Source: Pectinophora gossypiella
Taxonomy: Eukaryota; Arthropoda; Insecta; Lepidoptera; Gelechiidae
Length of the DNA stretch: 64,000 nt
NCBI RefSeq assembly: GCF_024362695.1
Contig: NC_065419.1
Span: forward strand, 7,254,678-7,318,677
Direction: 5' to 3'
Shown piece after piece: positions 38,095 to 51,812 of the stretch; within the stretch, counting starts at the first letter, position 1; every line of letters begins with the position of its first letter. The notes below the pieces were generated by a model that worked only from the letters and a program-made list of their open reading frames with translations, did no database searches and was not told the origin of the DNA. The translations under genes were made by a program, and so were the position numbers.

Positions 38095-40980
38095 TACAGT
38101 TGAAGTGGCATTTAATTATCCAGATTTAAAGCACTAATTCGAACTTCACTCCATTAAACGGACTAACGAATCGAAAAAAAGCTAAACTGCTCGAGTACAC
38201 CAACAATTTTTTTTAATGTTGTATGTTGTTGTTTATGATATCGACTTGGGATTGAATCGTATAATGATACCATTTATTGTATAATGTAAATGTGAATAAA
38301 TAAATTTAATAAATAAATTAATTGACCGGGGTAATAATTGTTACAAATTTTATTTACACCCAATATTTTGCACATTAAAATATACAAATATGTTGCTTAA
38401 GGCAGTATATAAACAGAAATCATTCAATCAAATAAAAAAAAGAAAATACAATTACACTACCATTCTATTACTACTATTATACTATTTTATTTTTTAGAGG
38501 TAGATGAATAAATAAATTTCGCCATGACAGCCTACCAACTCTTTGCTGGCACACTGTTTGTATATATTTATTGTGGCGCTGCACCACACCGCACTAACGG
38601 TCGGAGGTGCATAAAAACTCTGGTAATTACGACTTCAGCGACGGTGAATGGAAACTGTAGCCATCTTATACTGAGCTCCAGGTGGTGAGCAGGTTTAAAA
38701 CGCAGACCAAAGCTAATTTCAGCTCGGTCTTAATTTCCGGACACCACCCCTTGTTAAGTTTTTCACAATTTAAAAAGTTTAAAGCGCTTCATAGTTTTGT
38801 GAAAATGTATTTTGTTTCTTTACTAAAGGAGTCTACTTTATCTATTTTGTGTGTGTGTAGTAAATATAACTACTTGAAAACTCAAATAAGTATTCAATTT
38901 AGAAAATGATTTTTTAGATTTTCAAACGTACTTATAGATTTAAATAAACGCGTTGAAAACTTACCAAGAAAAAACCTAAAGATCAAGAAATACAATTACT
39001 TAATAAAAAAAACGATGAAGCTTGACGAAGCTTTTGTGTGAATTTCATTGAAAATTACATTTTTGACGAAGGCTGTGGTGGAGAGCCAAGTGTTTTCTTT
39101 CTTTTTTAAATTCAGTGTGTTTTTACGCAGAATAAATAATAATTACAGCAAATAATTTAAGTAAGTAAGTAAGTATATATACTTCGTGTACAGTGTTTCT
39201 ATTTTCAAATTATCGCATTTCCACGAAATTATACGATTTTTCGTGAAAAAAAAAACTACAATAAAAATTCATAAAAATGGCTGCACTTCTGACCCAATGC
39301 GTACTTATTTCTTTTTAGAGTCATTTTTCTTATGGTCCTGCGGAAGACAGAAGCGATGATAGAATATAGAGGCCGTGACCTAGTTATAAACTCCATTTAT
39401 TTCTATTGTTGGGCTATTGATCAAAGGCGACAGCTTTTAGTTATCGATTGAATAATTACTTATTAGAAATTCATTTCTCACTGTATAACGTTAATGACCG
39501 AAAGGAAGCGTGACTCATATTATTAATATTCTAACTTCATCATCATATCCCTAGCATTATCCAGTTTTCCACGGGGTCCGCTTACCTAACCTGAAGATTT
39601 CACAGGTCTAGTTTTTTACAGAAGCGACTGCCAATCTGACCTTCCAACCCGCGAAGGGAAAACCAGCCCAAAACCTGTATTGGGCTGGTTTTCCCTTCGC
39701 GGAAAGCACGTCACATCCGAAAATGCATTTCTCAGGAATGTGGGTTTTCTCACGATCCCTCACCGCTATTGATATTCAAACGTGTATAACGTGTATTAGG
39801 GGTAAACATACGATCAGCTCCTAAAGCGTGCTCTTAATAATGAGCAGGACGGAACATTTTGGTTGTCACGCGTTGCCGCCACAAATGTAACACTGGCAGA
39901 CTGATGTGGCGGAAGTGTGCGATATTAACCGGTGTTGACAAGCCGCTTCATTTTAATAAATAAAGAGTTTCAACAAAATGTAACAAAAATCGTGTCAACT
40001 GCTTGATTCTGCTATTTTCTTGCCTTAGGCGATTATCACACGATACCACGCACCGACGTGGTTGGCGGCGAAGCGGTTCTAATGTCGCTGTCGTCGCATT
40101 GACTTGTTTATAATCCGCTGATGATTATAATTAATATCATCCGCGCAGCGACGCGGCTTTCGTGATAATCGCTTTATACTAAGAAGAAAAAAAAGATAAC
40201 GAAAAACTTAATATCAATGCATGCAGAGGCGCTACTGGGAGCGTCATGATACCATCTTATATTAGAGGTATATCACTATAGTATATTTGTGATTAGGTAG
40301 TATAAGTAATATGAGTGGGCCCAGATTGCAGTGTGCAGTAATTTATGTGTGGCAGCTCACACGGGCTGTCTGCATGCTGAGGCTGTATCGCCAACTTTGT
40401 TGCCGACAAGCCTGAGACGATGTCTTAGAGGCCCTAGATGTGGCTTCCTAGTACAGTTCAAGCACTAACTTAAGTAGACAGACTTTAGGACAAGTGGATG
40501 CTTAGGTGGCACTAGCTATTCCTTGCTGGTTTATTAAGCTTTGAATCCGAATATGGCGTACTTCGCAGTCGAACTTTATTAACTCCAGAAGTTAACTGAC
40601 ACTTGAACATTTTGTTCATTATTCACCGCTTCATAGTTCACACATCGCCAGCATTATACGGTTTAACATGTCATGGAAAGTAGATCTACTCAGATCTTCG
40701 TATGCAAAAATCAAACAATTTATCATCCCCGCGTCAATTCTGATGTAAGATACTAATATAAGTATTCCGAAAATGTCCTTAAATGTCGTCGTCGATCTAA
40801 TTGAAACCTTAAAACAAATCTTAATAAAATTTAAATTATTTTTAATTAATTACTCTATTTGTAACTGGATAATTTAAACCTAAGTAACAATGGAAACGGG
40901 CCGCGTGGATAAAAATGAAACGAGGTGCATCGTTGATGTTTCTTTTTTCCATTTATCCAAAGTGACAATTTAAGCGGCAA
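38095..40980. other. Noncoding, AT-rich stretch
   Basis: I see no coding exon. It contains a SINE family 2 copy at 39536-39775 and a (GTAA)n run at 39160-39175. Confidence 0.55.
39536..39778 (-). mobile_element. SINE family 2 copy with internal inverted repeat
   Basis: Tail block 'catcatatccctagcattatccagttttccacggggtccgcttacctaacctgaagattt', then 'cccgcgaagggaaaaccagccc' directly followed by its own reverse complement ('gggctggttttcccttcgcgg') at 39650-39700. The copy was rearranged after insertion; the tRNA-like head is lost. Confidence 0.6.
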
Positions 40981-40984
40981 CAAC

Positions 40985-41312
40985 GACCTCCGTGGTCCAG
41001 TAGTTGAGCGTTGAGCTTACGATCTGGAGGTCCCGGGTTCGATTCCCAGTGGGGACATATCAAAAAAATTACTTTGTGGTCCCTAGTTTGGTTAGGAAAT
41101 TACAGGCTGATCACCTGATTGTCCGAAAGTAACATGATTCATGCTTCGGAAAGCACATTAAGCTGCTGGTCCCGGTTACTACTTACTGATGTAAGTAAGT
41201 AGTCGTTACATAAGCCATGTTAGGGGCCTTTAGCGGCTCAATAGTAACCCTGACACCAGGGTTGATGAGGGTGGTACTCCTTACAACTCACACGATAGAA
41301 GAAGAAGCGGCA
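40985..41312 (+). mobile_element. Full-length tRNA-derived SINE family 1
   Basis: The tRNA-like head has an A box (tggtccagtagttgagc) and B box (gggttcgattccc). It continues through 'caggctgatcacctgattgtccgaaagtaa', 'cttcggaaagcaca', 'ggtcccggttactacttactgatgtaagtaag', 'ggcctttagcggctcaatagtaaccctgacaccagggttgatgagg' and ends '(cacgatagaag)aagaag'. It is not a functional tRNA gene: no acceptor-stem pairing or CCA-side symmetry is evident. Confidence 0.85.
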
Positions 41313-41740
41313 ACAGTGCATCTAATAAATATGATCGTAGATTACCAGATGTTAAAATCAATCTGATTCTCAATCGTGACAAGTGTTGGTTGCATTTCTC
41401 CTTGCCACTTCCATTGCATCCAGTTATATCTTTGTATTTCTTAGCTTACTGTTATGCAGCGGGCTACTTATTAACTTATACATTCATATTACGTAACCAA
41501 CAGGTGCCTCGTGTCACAGAACAACTTCCACTTCCTACAGGATAACTTGTATGGGGATGTCGGCTTTTCATTAGTTTGAACCCATAATGTTGTTTTCTAG
41601 AGCAATACAACAGAATAGATACCTATTGGCTATATAATTTATTCTCGGTTCCCTTTAATCAAACCTCGTTAGACAATCCTGATCGAAGAATGGTGCATTT
41701 ATTATTTTATGCATTTCGTTATACGGACAAACAGTTGTTT

Positions 41741-41800
41741 TTTTTTTGACGTGACTTATTGTAGATTTGCCGCAGATGGCATTAACTACTTGGCCGAAAC
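41741..41800 (-). mobile_element. LINE 3'-end fragment (intron-7 family)
   Basis: 'ttttttttttgacgtgacttattgtagatttgccgcagatggcattaactacttggccg'. It keeps only the terminal 60 bp and its tail. Confidence 0.65.
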
Positions 41801-41884
41801 AAACAGATGCAGCACGGAATGATTAATATGGGTTACACCATTATTGACATAGGCCCGAGATATGACAAAGACATACAAATAATA

Positions 41885-42162
41885 ATAAACAGCCTATACA
41901 TACGACACACTGCTGGGCACCGGCCTCCCCTCAATCAACTCACGCTTCTCCAATGCGGGTTGGTGGAGGTGTTTTTACGGCTAATAGCCGGGACCAACGG
42001 TTTAACGTGCACTCCGAAACACGGAATCATCTTACTTTTTCGGACAATCAGGTGATTCAAGCATGAAAAGTACTTACCAAACAAAGGACAGTCTCACGAA
42101 GTGATTTCGACAATGTCCCCATCGGGAATCGAGCTCGGACCACTGGACCACGGAGGCTGTAT
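41885..42162 (-). mobile_element. SINE family 1 related composite copy
   Basis: Starts 'aacagcctatacatacgacacactgctgggcaccggcctcccctcaatcaac' and ends with the reverse tRNA-like head 'gaccactggaccacggagg'. Confidence 0.7.
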
Positions 42163-42544
42163 TTTCTTACTGTATTGACATAAATATAAGATATAAAATG
42201 ATTTAATACGACAAACAGATACCTGCTCTAGAATGATGTATAAAAATAAACTATTCTCTCTGTTCAAAAACGGGCGGTGTAAAAACTAGTAAAAAATCCG
42301 AATAGCATCGCTTCTCTCGACACAAAGCTGGCTAGATTTTCACTTCCGATACTCTCAGGTTTAAGTTTAAAACTGCACACAAAGAGAAGCTTTCGTTCCT
42401 GATTACTTAGGTAGAACCTTATTTGTCTTTTAGATTCGTTTAGCGAGGTAGTCACAAGTAATTGTGATTTTATATTCAGATTCATGTGCTGTCCAGGATT
42501 TGTGCCCGGTTAGTAGCAGTAGGCTCGCCCTTTACATGTGGGTT

Positions 42545-42700
42545 AGTGTACTAAGGTCATAGTGAAAAAAGGTCACACGTAAAATGAGTGTATTTTGGTC
42601 ACAACCGAATAATTAATTAATTTTTGAACCAAATTAAATAGTGAAATTTGGTCATAAGCCTATTTGGTTATTATTTTAAAGTGCAAATTGGTCACAAGTC
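42545..42700. repeat. Imperfect 'ttggtcac' spaced repeat
   Basis: GGTCA(C/T) words recur at about 25-45 bp steps ('aaaggtcacacg', 'ttggtcacaacc', 'ttggtcataag', 'ttggtcacaag') in AT-rich DNA. Function unknown; may be a decayed satellite or MITE. Confidence 0.35.
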
Positions 42701-44314
42701 GTAATATGTAAGAAAAAAGATCTGTGATTATTATTCCCTTATTATATTTTTGTTATCATCATCATCAGCCGTACATTTTTGTTATATGTTGTAAAAATAT
42801 CTATAAATAAAATAAATGAATGACATAAACCTGTGATTGACTTAAACATAGTTTACGAGAAGTGGGTGTAGTAGGTATATATCTCTGCCTACTTCTTTGT
42901 GGATATAGGCATGATGGTATGTTATATTATATCTGGTTGGGTAAAAAACTCTGTTATTTGTTTAAGTTAGAATAGTAGAGAGTAGAAAGGCGTCTAGAGA
43001 ATTGACACGTTTTATTGCAATACATTGGAGGAAAAACACGTTTCATAGTGAGATATAGGATGAGCCAGCGGATCCTGTAATAGTATAACATGGAAGCGTG
43101 CCCCCGGGAGACCGGACGAACATGACTTGTCCTTTACGTGAGACGTATCCTGGATATGGATTATGACGTCACATGTATTTTCTACGATACGTTTTTAAAC
43201 TTAAACTGACATCAAATAGTTTTATTATCATAAAGTAACAGTAGAGCATATGGTTAAATAAACAGCAAGTCTCAAGTTTAGATCAAGAGACTACATCTCT
43301 TGTTACAATCAGAAACTGTCGATCGTGTAAACCTATGTTAATGGAACATAAAAACCTTAATGAAGACAGTGCAGTATAGTTACTTAGATTGCTGATTCAA
43401 GTCCAGATACCCACATGAAGTCTAAACTGAGTGTCTAGTAGCTTCAGACTACAGCTAATTAAGATTGTCACCTACCGTCGGTTTAATGTAAGGGGAGCTA
43501 ATCCTGGAGTCTCAAGAGACAGTCGCACTCGATTTTCTCCAAAGCAAACTAGCCCGGGAATACGAAGCGACAGATAAAACGTAGAATCGGAAAAACTGCT
43601 TATTTTATTACCAGGGTGAGCTGCGGATAGGTTGCCCGGGGCGGATGGCCCAACCTCAATTAGGGGCCGACTATATCTAGGAACTCATTGGAACAATGGG
43701 ACACTTTGTTTTGTTCCCACGGTACACTTTCTTCTACGCCTTTTCCACGCATTTTCTATGCTAGTTACGTTGGTACGTAGTTAGGACTAGTAATATAGTA
43801 GATCTCGGGAACGCTGAGAACCAAAATCGGTCGCATGCATAATATACTTACACGTTAACACTATTTGCAAGTTTATCTCTAGGTAACTTACCTACAATAC
43901 CGAAAGAATACCCTACTCAGTTTATAGGTTTTTTCTCAAGTAATCAAGCTTCAGTAACCTTTCATGGATTGCGTCGACATCTCGGGAGGCAGTAGACTAA
44001 GCCGACTGTTGGATTCTAGTTCGTAATCACTGCTAATTATATTATCTTTCTGCTGTTACTAATAGTTGGGTCGTCTGTAGTTGATAAGTAGGTATTCTCG
44101 TAAAGGTAAAAAAAGTTATAGCTTACTTACCTACTTATCCTCAAGCGGAGAATTTGGCGAAAACTGCCAACATTTGTCTCCGACTGACTAAATACTACAT
44201 TTACTTAAACAAAAGATGATGACGATTTCTTGTTTCCTGGCTTATTATATACTGAGAAGATGTCTGAATTTTCATATTCTCACATAAAATACGGGAGAAA
44301 AGAAAATGATTTTT

Positions 44315-44530
44315 ATATTTTTGTATTTGAATAGTATTTTCCAGGTAATTGAGGTCGTTTGTACCCTTTCGCGGGCTGTGGGCGCCTCGGGAGGCGGCGC
44401 TTGATTATCAGATTGTGGCTCGTTACGACCACAACACTTGCTTTTGTTTTTCTTATCTCCTTCGTTACTGCCAATGCCCAAAGCGGATTTGCTGCTGAAG
44501 TTTTGTTGACGCTGTAGTTAGGCGTTATCT
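44315..44530 (-). CDS. Weak candidate exon, basic/Pro-rich
   Basis: On the minus strand after CTAACTACAG the frame reads RQQNFSSKSALGIGSNEGDK, then KNKSKCCGRNEP and APPPEAPTARERVQTTS before running into AT-rich DNA. Composition is more coding-like than its surroundings, but no family is recognised and the donor (GTACAA) is poor. Treat as a hint only. Confidence 0.2.
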
Positions 44531-45237
44531 TATTGGGTGTTCTAGCGAAGTTTGCGAGAGAAGAATCGGCGGCAAGCACAGCAGTGGGACCTCACAGAAT
44601 AGGTAAGATAAATCTATGCTTAATGCTGTTTGTTTCATTAACACAGTTGGCTCGACCACTCTGACGGCGATACGTCTCACCATTTAACACGTTGATCTAA
44701 CAGAAAGCTCGGTGAGGTGTGGGTACTTAGTTCATTTTGCGATGAATGTACCTCTAACTTCCCCAATTGGGACGTAGTCGTGAGAATTTAACATTCCCTG
44801 CAGACATTCATTGCAGAAAACATAAATGTCTAAATACCTAAGGATAAGACTACATATAATACGGTGCTTTCTAATAGGTTTACAAAATGCAAGTACGATA
44901 AGGTGCAAAAGTCCAATCAGTTCCATGCAAAGTAATAAATTAACTGGTTGCACTTGAGACCGCCTGGTTACATGTCGTTTCTGTAATATACCAAAAACCC
45001 CTATAAAAACATACATTTTATAATTATCACAACTAATAGTTTATAATTTCACCACTGTTTACAAATAATTCGGTGGGCCCAGTGACTGCACTTGTACTCT
45101 TTGATTGTACCTAATTATGCTGACAAAGTGATTATGCTAATGTTCATTTTTATTTTTACATTTAAGTATATTAAACTTTTCTCTTGGTAAGTTTTTTTTA
45201 ACTGTAATAAAACCAATTTAATAAGTATTTTAAAAAA

Positions 45238-45568
45238 CGGCCTCCGTGGTCCAGTGGTTGAGCGTTGGGCTCACGATCCGGAGGTCCTGGGTTAGAATCC
45301 CGGTAGGGACATACCACAAAAATCACTTTGTGATCCCTAGTTTGGTTAGGACATTACAGGCTGATCACCTGATTGTCCGAAAGTAAGACGATGTGTGCTT
45401 CGGAAGGCACGTTGAGCCGTTGGTCCCGGTTACTACTTACTAATTATGTACGTAGTCGTTACATGAGTCATGTCAGGCCTTTGGCGGCTCAATAGTAACC
45501 CTGACACCAGGGTTGATGAGGTTGGTAATTCACCTCACAACCCACATGATAGAAGAAGAAGAAGTATT
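45238..45568 (+). mobile_element. Full-length tRNA-derived SINE family 1
   Basis: Head 'ggcctccgtggtccagtggttgagc' and the downstream B-box-like 'gggttagaatccc', body and 'aacccacatgatagaagaagaag' tail as in 40985-41312. Confidence 0.85.
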
Positions 45569-45924
45569 TAGAATAGGTATAAATAAAAAATGTATGAGTA
45601 GGTATCCTGTACACGATTGGAGCAATATTGCGCGTGGGTATGATAAGTGGGGATATTTCACGGTGTGGGAGGCCGGCAAATAGGATGTCCAATGCAGGCG
45701 GATGGAGAGCTCGTCACGGTAACAGCACCGGCTTTACATTTGCCGGCACGATATCGTTATCGGACGAGAGCATTATTATAGTAAGCAAATAAATAAATAC
45801 ATACGAAAATTAAGTGTAAACAATATAAAAACATATTTAATTTTCACACATTCATCATCTCACAGAACCTCAGACACTCGCGACACACATACGTCCACTC
45901 AGTTACAAACAAATCACACTCTGG

Positions 45925-46215
45925 CGTTGTATTATCCCGTTGATCACAGGGTCCGCTTACCTAACCTAAAGATTTGTCAGGTAAGGTATTTTACAGAAGC
46001 GAATGCCTGTCTGACCAGCCTAGTACAGGTTAGGTCACATACCTCAAAAAAATAATTTCTCGGGAATGTGAATGGAATAGGAATTCGAAAACAAATTCGA
46101 CAATCATTGGTTTAGGCCTGTGCTGGATTCCGACCTGCGACCTAAGAGAGAGGATACCAAAGAGAGATAACAAAGCGAGAGGCAAGCGTTGTACCAACTG
46201 TGCTACCACAAATCT
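45925..46215 (-). mobile_element. SINE family 2 copy
   Basis: Reverse-oriented. Contains 'gatcacagggtccgcttacctaacctaaagatttgtcagg' and 'acaaattcgacaatcattggtttaggcctgtgctggattc', ending at the tRNA-like head 'gaggcaagcgttgtaccaactgtgctaccac'. Confidence 0.7.
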
Positions 46216-46324
46216 ATGGGACCTTGAATATTATATATAGTTATCGGACGATATGAGCGAGAATCTTCTTCTAGTGCGTCCTATTTGTCTAGTCACACAT
46301 TGAATTCCGATTTCCGGCGAAGTA

Positions 46325-46375
46325 GTTAATGCCATCGGCGGCAAATCTACATAGGTAATAAATCGCGTCAAAAAT
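46325..46375 (+). mobile_element. LINE 3'-end fragment (intron-7 family), opposite orientation
   Basis: 'agtagttaatgccatcggcggcaaatctacataggtaataaatcgcgtcaaaaa' is the reverse complement of the block at 41741-41800. Confidence 0.6.
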
Positions 46376-47365
46376 AAATGAATGCCTGTTTGGTGCAAAT
46401 CTATATTGGAAATGGATATCGAATTGCGATGTGTGATTAAAAATCACCTAATAAGTACTGCGTGTTCATCTAGACACGCGGGAGTGTGTCAAGCCAAGTT
46501 CAAGTGACAAATACCTTGTTTACTTATTACGTATTGCAAAACATTGTACTTGCTCCGTCATATTATGGGAGCGTCATAATATCGGTCCGATATCGTATCC
46601 GGAAACGTGAAAGCGCTCTAAGATGGTGAGACGTGTCGGGGATTTATTGTACAATCGTCTTTTTCTGCTCTATGGTCTCTACAATGATTATTAAATCTGC
46701 TGGTTGTTTCGTTTTATTGATAACTTGCCATAAGTCAACCACCACCATGATAATTTAGGTACGAGGGTTTTCTTTTTGGATTCCGAAGTGTCAATTGGTT
46801 AATATAATTTTATTGCATATTCACTTTTGAACCATCACAGTTAGAATCTTTTTTTGCGAATTCAAATTTTAAACTTGTCTACCTAAAATATTTTATGAAA
46901 TTAAATTATTATTCTAGGCAGCCAAACACGCAACGACTAAAATACAATGAATTAATTTCATAACGTAAACCTAATTTCTTAATTAGGCTGTCTGAATAAA
47001 TAAGGGACACACACAATTCGTTTTACCTTTATAATGAAGAGGTTAAATTTAATTTTCTATTGAAATTACATCTCAACATAAGCGTTTTACTGAAATAATA
47101 CACCTTTACCTTTACACGATTGTGTAATCGTGATATCATATCGCTCTATTTTATTTACTCGGTCACTTAGTGACTAGTAATATAATAATCGAGTGCAATA
47201 GGAAAGTTATAATTATGATAAGCACACACTAAAAGTCGATTAAATCTAATCTCGCTAAAATGGCCTAAGTCACTAAAATACAAAATATGAAGACAGGAAT
47301 CAAATGTTGTTGCAAATCTACGTAATTTATTAACTGATTTTCAGCGCTATGGAAACGATTCTGTG

Positions 47366-47515
47366 GTACAGTCATGAGCAAAATCATGTACCCACTTTAG
47401 AACCCTGTCGCACTATTATATTTGACATTTAATGAGACTTACGGTTTAATTTGTAAAAAAAGTTAATGTGACATGGTTTCAGAGTGTATACATATTAGTA
47501 CTCGTGACCGTACGA
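47366..47515. mobile_element. MITE family 2 copy
   Basis: 'gtacagtcatgagcaaaatc' at one end and 'actcgtgaccgtac' at the other are inverted. The interior 'ctttagaaccctgtcgcac..ttaatgagacttacggttt' matches 27124-27276 in reverse. Confidence 0.65.
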
Positions 47516-48794
47516 TGTGGCGTTAGATCTGAGTTTAGTACTTATTTATTTTATCTAAAGGACTTGAATTAAGTAATCAGGTACTTTAGTACCCGGGGAT
47601 TTCGGTACTCGTGACACTCTGTGGGCGTCGAGTGGAGGGTCGCCACTTGAAACTTAGTTCGCATAGACATGCAAATCACATCGCATTAACCTATATAAGG
47701 TTCTCGTATATACGAGTCCAAACTTAATGTTAAGTGTCTTCACGGAATTGTGGAGTTGGTTATAGACTCGTCAATGTGTCCTAACATAATCCTTACTTAT
47801 TTGGAGAAAACTTGCTTTTTTGACGTTACTTATTGCAGATTTGTGACTTACTGTAAGATTAAAATTTGATTCCAGAAATGCAAATTTCAGTTAGATAGTT
47901 AATAAAACTCCCAAAAGCGAACGAACTGAACAGTTGATTCTCTATTACAATTGGAAAGTATTTCTGAATAAGACGTAAAGTTATCTTCTCACTGTACAAA
48001 AAAATGCCATCCAGTATTAAGTAAACTTTTACAACTCCCGCAATAATTTCTGAATATCTTCCTTGGTGCTCTAACTCCTTTAATGATGCAAAATTCGTCA
48101 CGTCGTCGCCGAGTCTCTTAAGGAAATTGTCTAACTTCGCTGCTACCTGGAGTTGCTAACTTGGAGATTTGGGGAGATTTCTTTACGTTTGTTATTGTTG
48201 TGAATAATTTGCGAGGCTATGATGCCGAGGTGTAGATTGGCCGGGGTAAACACGCCTGAGGGAAATTTCCCCGGGCGGGCCTCGCCGCTGAGCTAGCGAC
48301 TTCAGCCCATTCTCATCGCCATATTCGCCTACTTTACTTTGCCAGCTTTCTTTTCGAGTTCCCCACTTTTTGTATTTCAAATGAACTCGTCGGAGGAAAC
48401 TTTCAGGCGTAGGTAATAATAGCTGTCTGTGGGACTGTAGCTACGTAAGACAAGTGTACCTTGTATTTGAACGTTACATTCTTGTGGAATACTAAATTAG
48501 ATATTTCCTCTTTGTTTAACGTTTGACGAACATGACTTGAATTTATAGATCAAATATAAGAATATGTTGAGCAGGATACGCGCCATATAATGCGCGCAAC
48601 ATAGTATTTCTAATGTCGGTTTCAAACGTCGTAGTTGACAGGACGTGAGAATTCAGAACAAGACAAAACGTACTCCAGAACATGGTTCATCTTGTAGCAA
48701 ACTACGCCCAAAAAAGCATGCTGCGGTGGATGTTCGAGGACTCGGTCTACCAACGATGCGTGTACGATGACCTGGTGGTCCCCGTCCTGACAAA

Positions 48795-48798
48795 TATA

Positions 48799-48833
<35 letters not shown>
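48795..48833. repeat. (TA)n microsatellite
   Basis: Uninterrupted alternating TA over about 30 bp. Confidence 0.9.
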
Positions 48834-48834
<1 letters not shown>

Positions 48835-50387
48835 CACTAATTTAAGAGCCACGCTCTTGTCGGTGTAGCATTCCTCTCCATGCTATTTTTTAGGGAAAAT
48901 TACTTCAGTGGTTTCCCTCTTGCCTTCTATCCGCAGTACTCTTTCTGACGCGAGTGGGATGGCGCCCAGAAAAAATATACTACAAAAAATAAAAATAAAC
49001 TTAAAAATAGAATAAAACAAACTATCAAAATACATGTTATTAATATTCGTTCTCCGTTAAATCTAATTTATTGTCAATTTTCGCAAAAACCATTTACAGG
49101 AGCTTATATGAAATTGTACCCACATTTTCTGGTATCAAGTGTTGTAAATCAATTTCGATTCATAAAAATATCAGGAGGCGATTTAGTAGATATCTTGGCG
49201 GGCCCTTGCCGTGGGAAATATGAAAATTGGAAATGCGCTGGGTTGCCAATAAATTCCATTCCTATTTGCGAACCTCAATATCCGATGTACTGGCTCTGCC
49301 GACGTGTTTGATTGAAACAACAAAGGATTGAGGAAACAATTTTGTTTCACTTTCTGTCTCGTCAATAAAACCCGCCGGCTTAAAAACTTTTGTCTGCTAC
49401 AGATAGGTTTTTATTGCAACTGTCAAAACTCTTACTATTCTTGAAAATACACATTTTTGCAAATAAATTACACCTCTTACATAAAAGTAAAATAATTCAT
49501 TAAATTGCTTCGAAAATCAATTAAATACCTAATTTATTTTAAGCGGGTTAAATTAAGGTGTCCCTAATTCGTGGAAAAACCTTGTTATTTTGATTGTGGA
49601 ACGGGATTAAAATAAAACAGAAGACCTTGAGTAAGAGCTCTCTGTGGCGAGGGTAAACTGGGTAAATGGTAAGGGGTTAGGGTCGAGTGGGGTCAACCAG
49701 TCCAATGTTTTGCCGCGCCTAGTTTAATGTGTTCTGACCCGGGTTGCCATCGAAATTCAACAAATTACGATCTTAAACCTATTTACTCTTTGTACTTAAT
49801 TCGCAAATCATTGTTAGTTATATTTATAGGGGTTAGTAGGGCGGTGTTTAAATTTAATACTCTTAACTTTAAGAATATGTAATAAAACATATAAGTAACT
49901 AATTAAATACGTGAATAAATTCAGAAAGTTTACAGCTAAGCTAAAGTTTGCAGCTATAATTTTACCAACGAATATGTGAACTATAATACGTACTTCACTG
50001 TCCCAGTTTGAAATAGAGGTCTCTGAGAAAAAAGCAGTGTCTATTTGGTATTCCACAGCCATCCGCCGCTTGGTCGCGGAATGACAGCTGTCTGCAATGG
50101 CCACACTTTTATTTACACCACATATATACATGTGGATATAACAGAGAGATTTTATAGTTCGAGGTCTACTTCTTCATCATGTCGATGGAATATTATCAAG
50201 ATCTGTAGAGTTGCATGTGCCATTGCCTTGCCTTGGGCATAGGTACTTAGTGTGCCGCTTGTAATAGATATGTATTTTCTCAGAACAGAATATAAAGTGT
50301 ATTTTAGTCATTCCATTTCGTAATCCATATCAAAAGTGCTTGTATAAGTACTTAAGTTGCTTAGAAGTGAAGTATGCACATAGACAC

Positions 50388-50485
50388 ACACACATACACA
50401 AACATCTACACCTTCCCCCCCCCCCACACACACACACATACACAAAGACACGCGCGCGCGCACACACACACACACACACACAAAC
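50388..50485. repeat. (CA)n/(CG)n compound microsatellite
   Basis: CA repeats interrupted by a C run and a CG stretch (cgcgcgcgcgcacaca), so Z-DNA-forming potential is high. Confidence 0.9.
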
Positions 50486-51812
50486 GTATATAAACGTAGG
50501 TACCTACTTTAGGTGAAAGTGAAGTGTTTTGTTTTTGGGTGTTAAAAGCAAACATGACCTAGGAATTACTTATAAAGAAATAAAAAAATATGAATATTAT
50601 AATTATTATCTTTTTCAGGATGGGACTTGTCAAATCTTCCGATTATGTAAGTGAACCCTGCGAAACTAAGATAACGCTAGAGAGATGATTAGGGAAGGAT
50701 ATTTTGCTTTCAAAATATTATCAGAGTAGCTAGCATGGCAATAACTAAGTACAGCAGTGCCGTTAATTATAGTATAAACGGAAATTCCTGTTCCGAAAAA
50801 ACAGGTGACCTCGAAACCAGGAAACCTCGTTGATACGCAACTCCCTGTTTTTCACCGGGTAAGAAGTCACGTCAAAAAAAAAGCAACTCCCTGTCAATAG
50901 ATGTTAATACGCACGGGTTATTTAACAGCGCCGATACGCTGAGAGGTGGGACTGCTTTTAAAAAGCACTGGGCTCATCAGCGTCTAAGCATGTATTATCA
51001 TTACGTTGTATTGTGCCTTTTAAGTATTTTTCTTTTTTTTCCTAGCTGATGTGTACGTAAAATTGTCAGAAATAAAGTATTTTTCATTTTTTTATTTTTA
51101 TATTTTTATAGGTACTACTTCTTTATCATAATTCGTAGCGTGGCGTAAAACTCCAATTTGTCATCATTGGATGAATAGCAGTCTTAATTAGAAGAAAAAA
51201 CTGTACATGTTAATTGGGAGAGCGCTCTAATATTCAGAACTTCTGAAACAAGTGTCGGGTTCCAAAAAATAAAAAAAATAGTAATTTAATTTAAAAATTT
51301 CGCACGCCTGAACTTTTACGTGAGGAAACTTTTTTATTTTGTCATGTAGATGAGTACGTGTAAAAACTTGTTTCTGTTTATGGTTCAACATAGTTTTTCA
51401 TAAACGTTTTAAATAAATAATATAGTATGAGATTTCTGTATGAAGTGTCCGGTGTGAGACGGTAGTCTAAAATTCGAACTCTTGAAATAAAACGCAACTT
51501 TTGCTACACATTGACCTAAATAGAATAGAACAGACTTTATTCCCAAAACAGTGAAGGTTACAAAAGTACTTACATAAATTAAGATTAATAATTTATGAGT
51601 AGTAGCTTACGTTGCCCAGGGGAATGGGATTGACTCAGCATATTGTTGCTAAGAGTATGGTAGGTACAAGTACCAACTTTTAGCAACATTGATATTGTGT
51701 CAGTACCCAAGCTACGCTTATTAATTGGTAATAAGTGTAGAATTAAATGTGCCAACAAAAACTGTGTCGTGACTTGTTTAAAAAAGAAAAAAAAAGTTTA
51801 CAAAGTATAATA

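Noticed and set aside
40989..41060. tRNA gene
   Set aside because: A- and B-box-like motifs are present, but the cloverleaf stems do not pair convincingly and the unit repeats with the same long tail elsewhere, so it is a SINE head.
48622..48852. Open frame near 48.7 kb (HQVIVHASLVDRVLEHPPQ)
   Set aside because: Both strands are open here over about 130 bp and the frame runs into a TA microsatellite; no family match that I can name.
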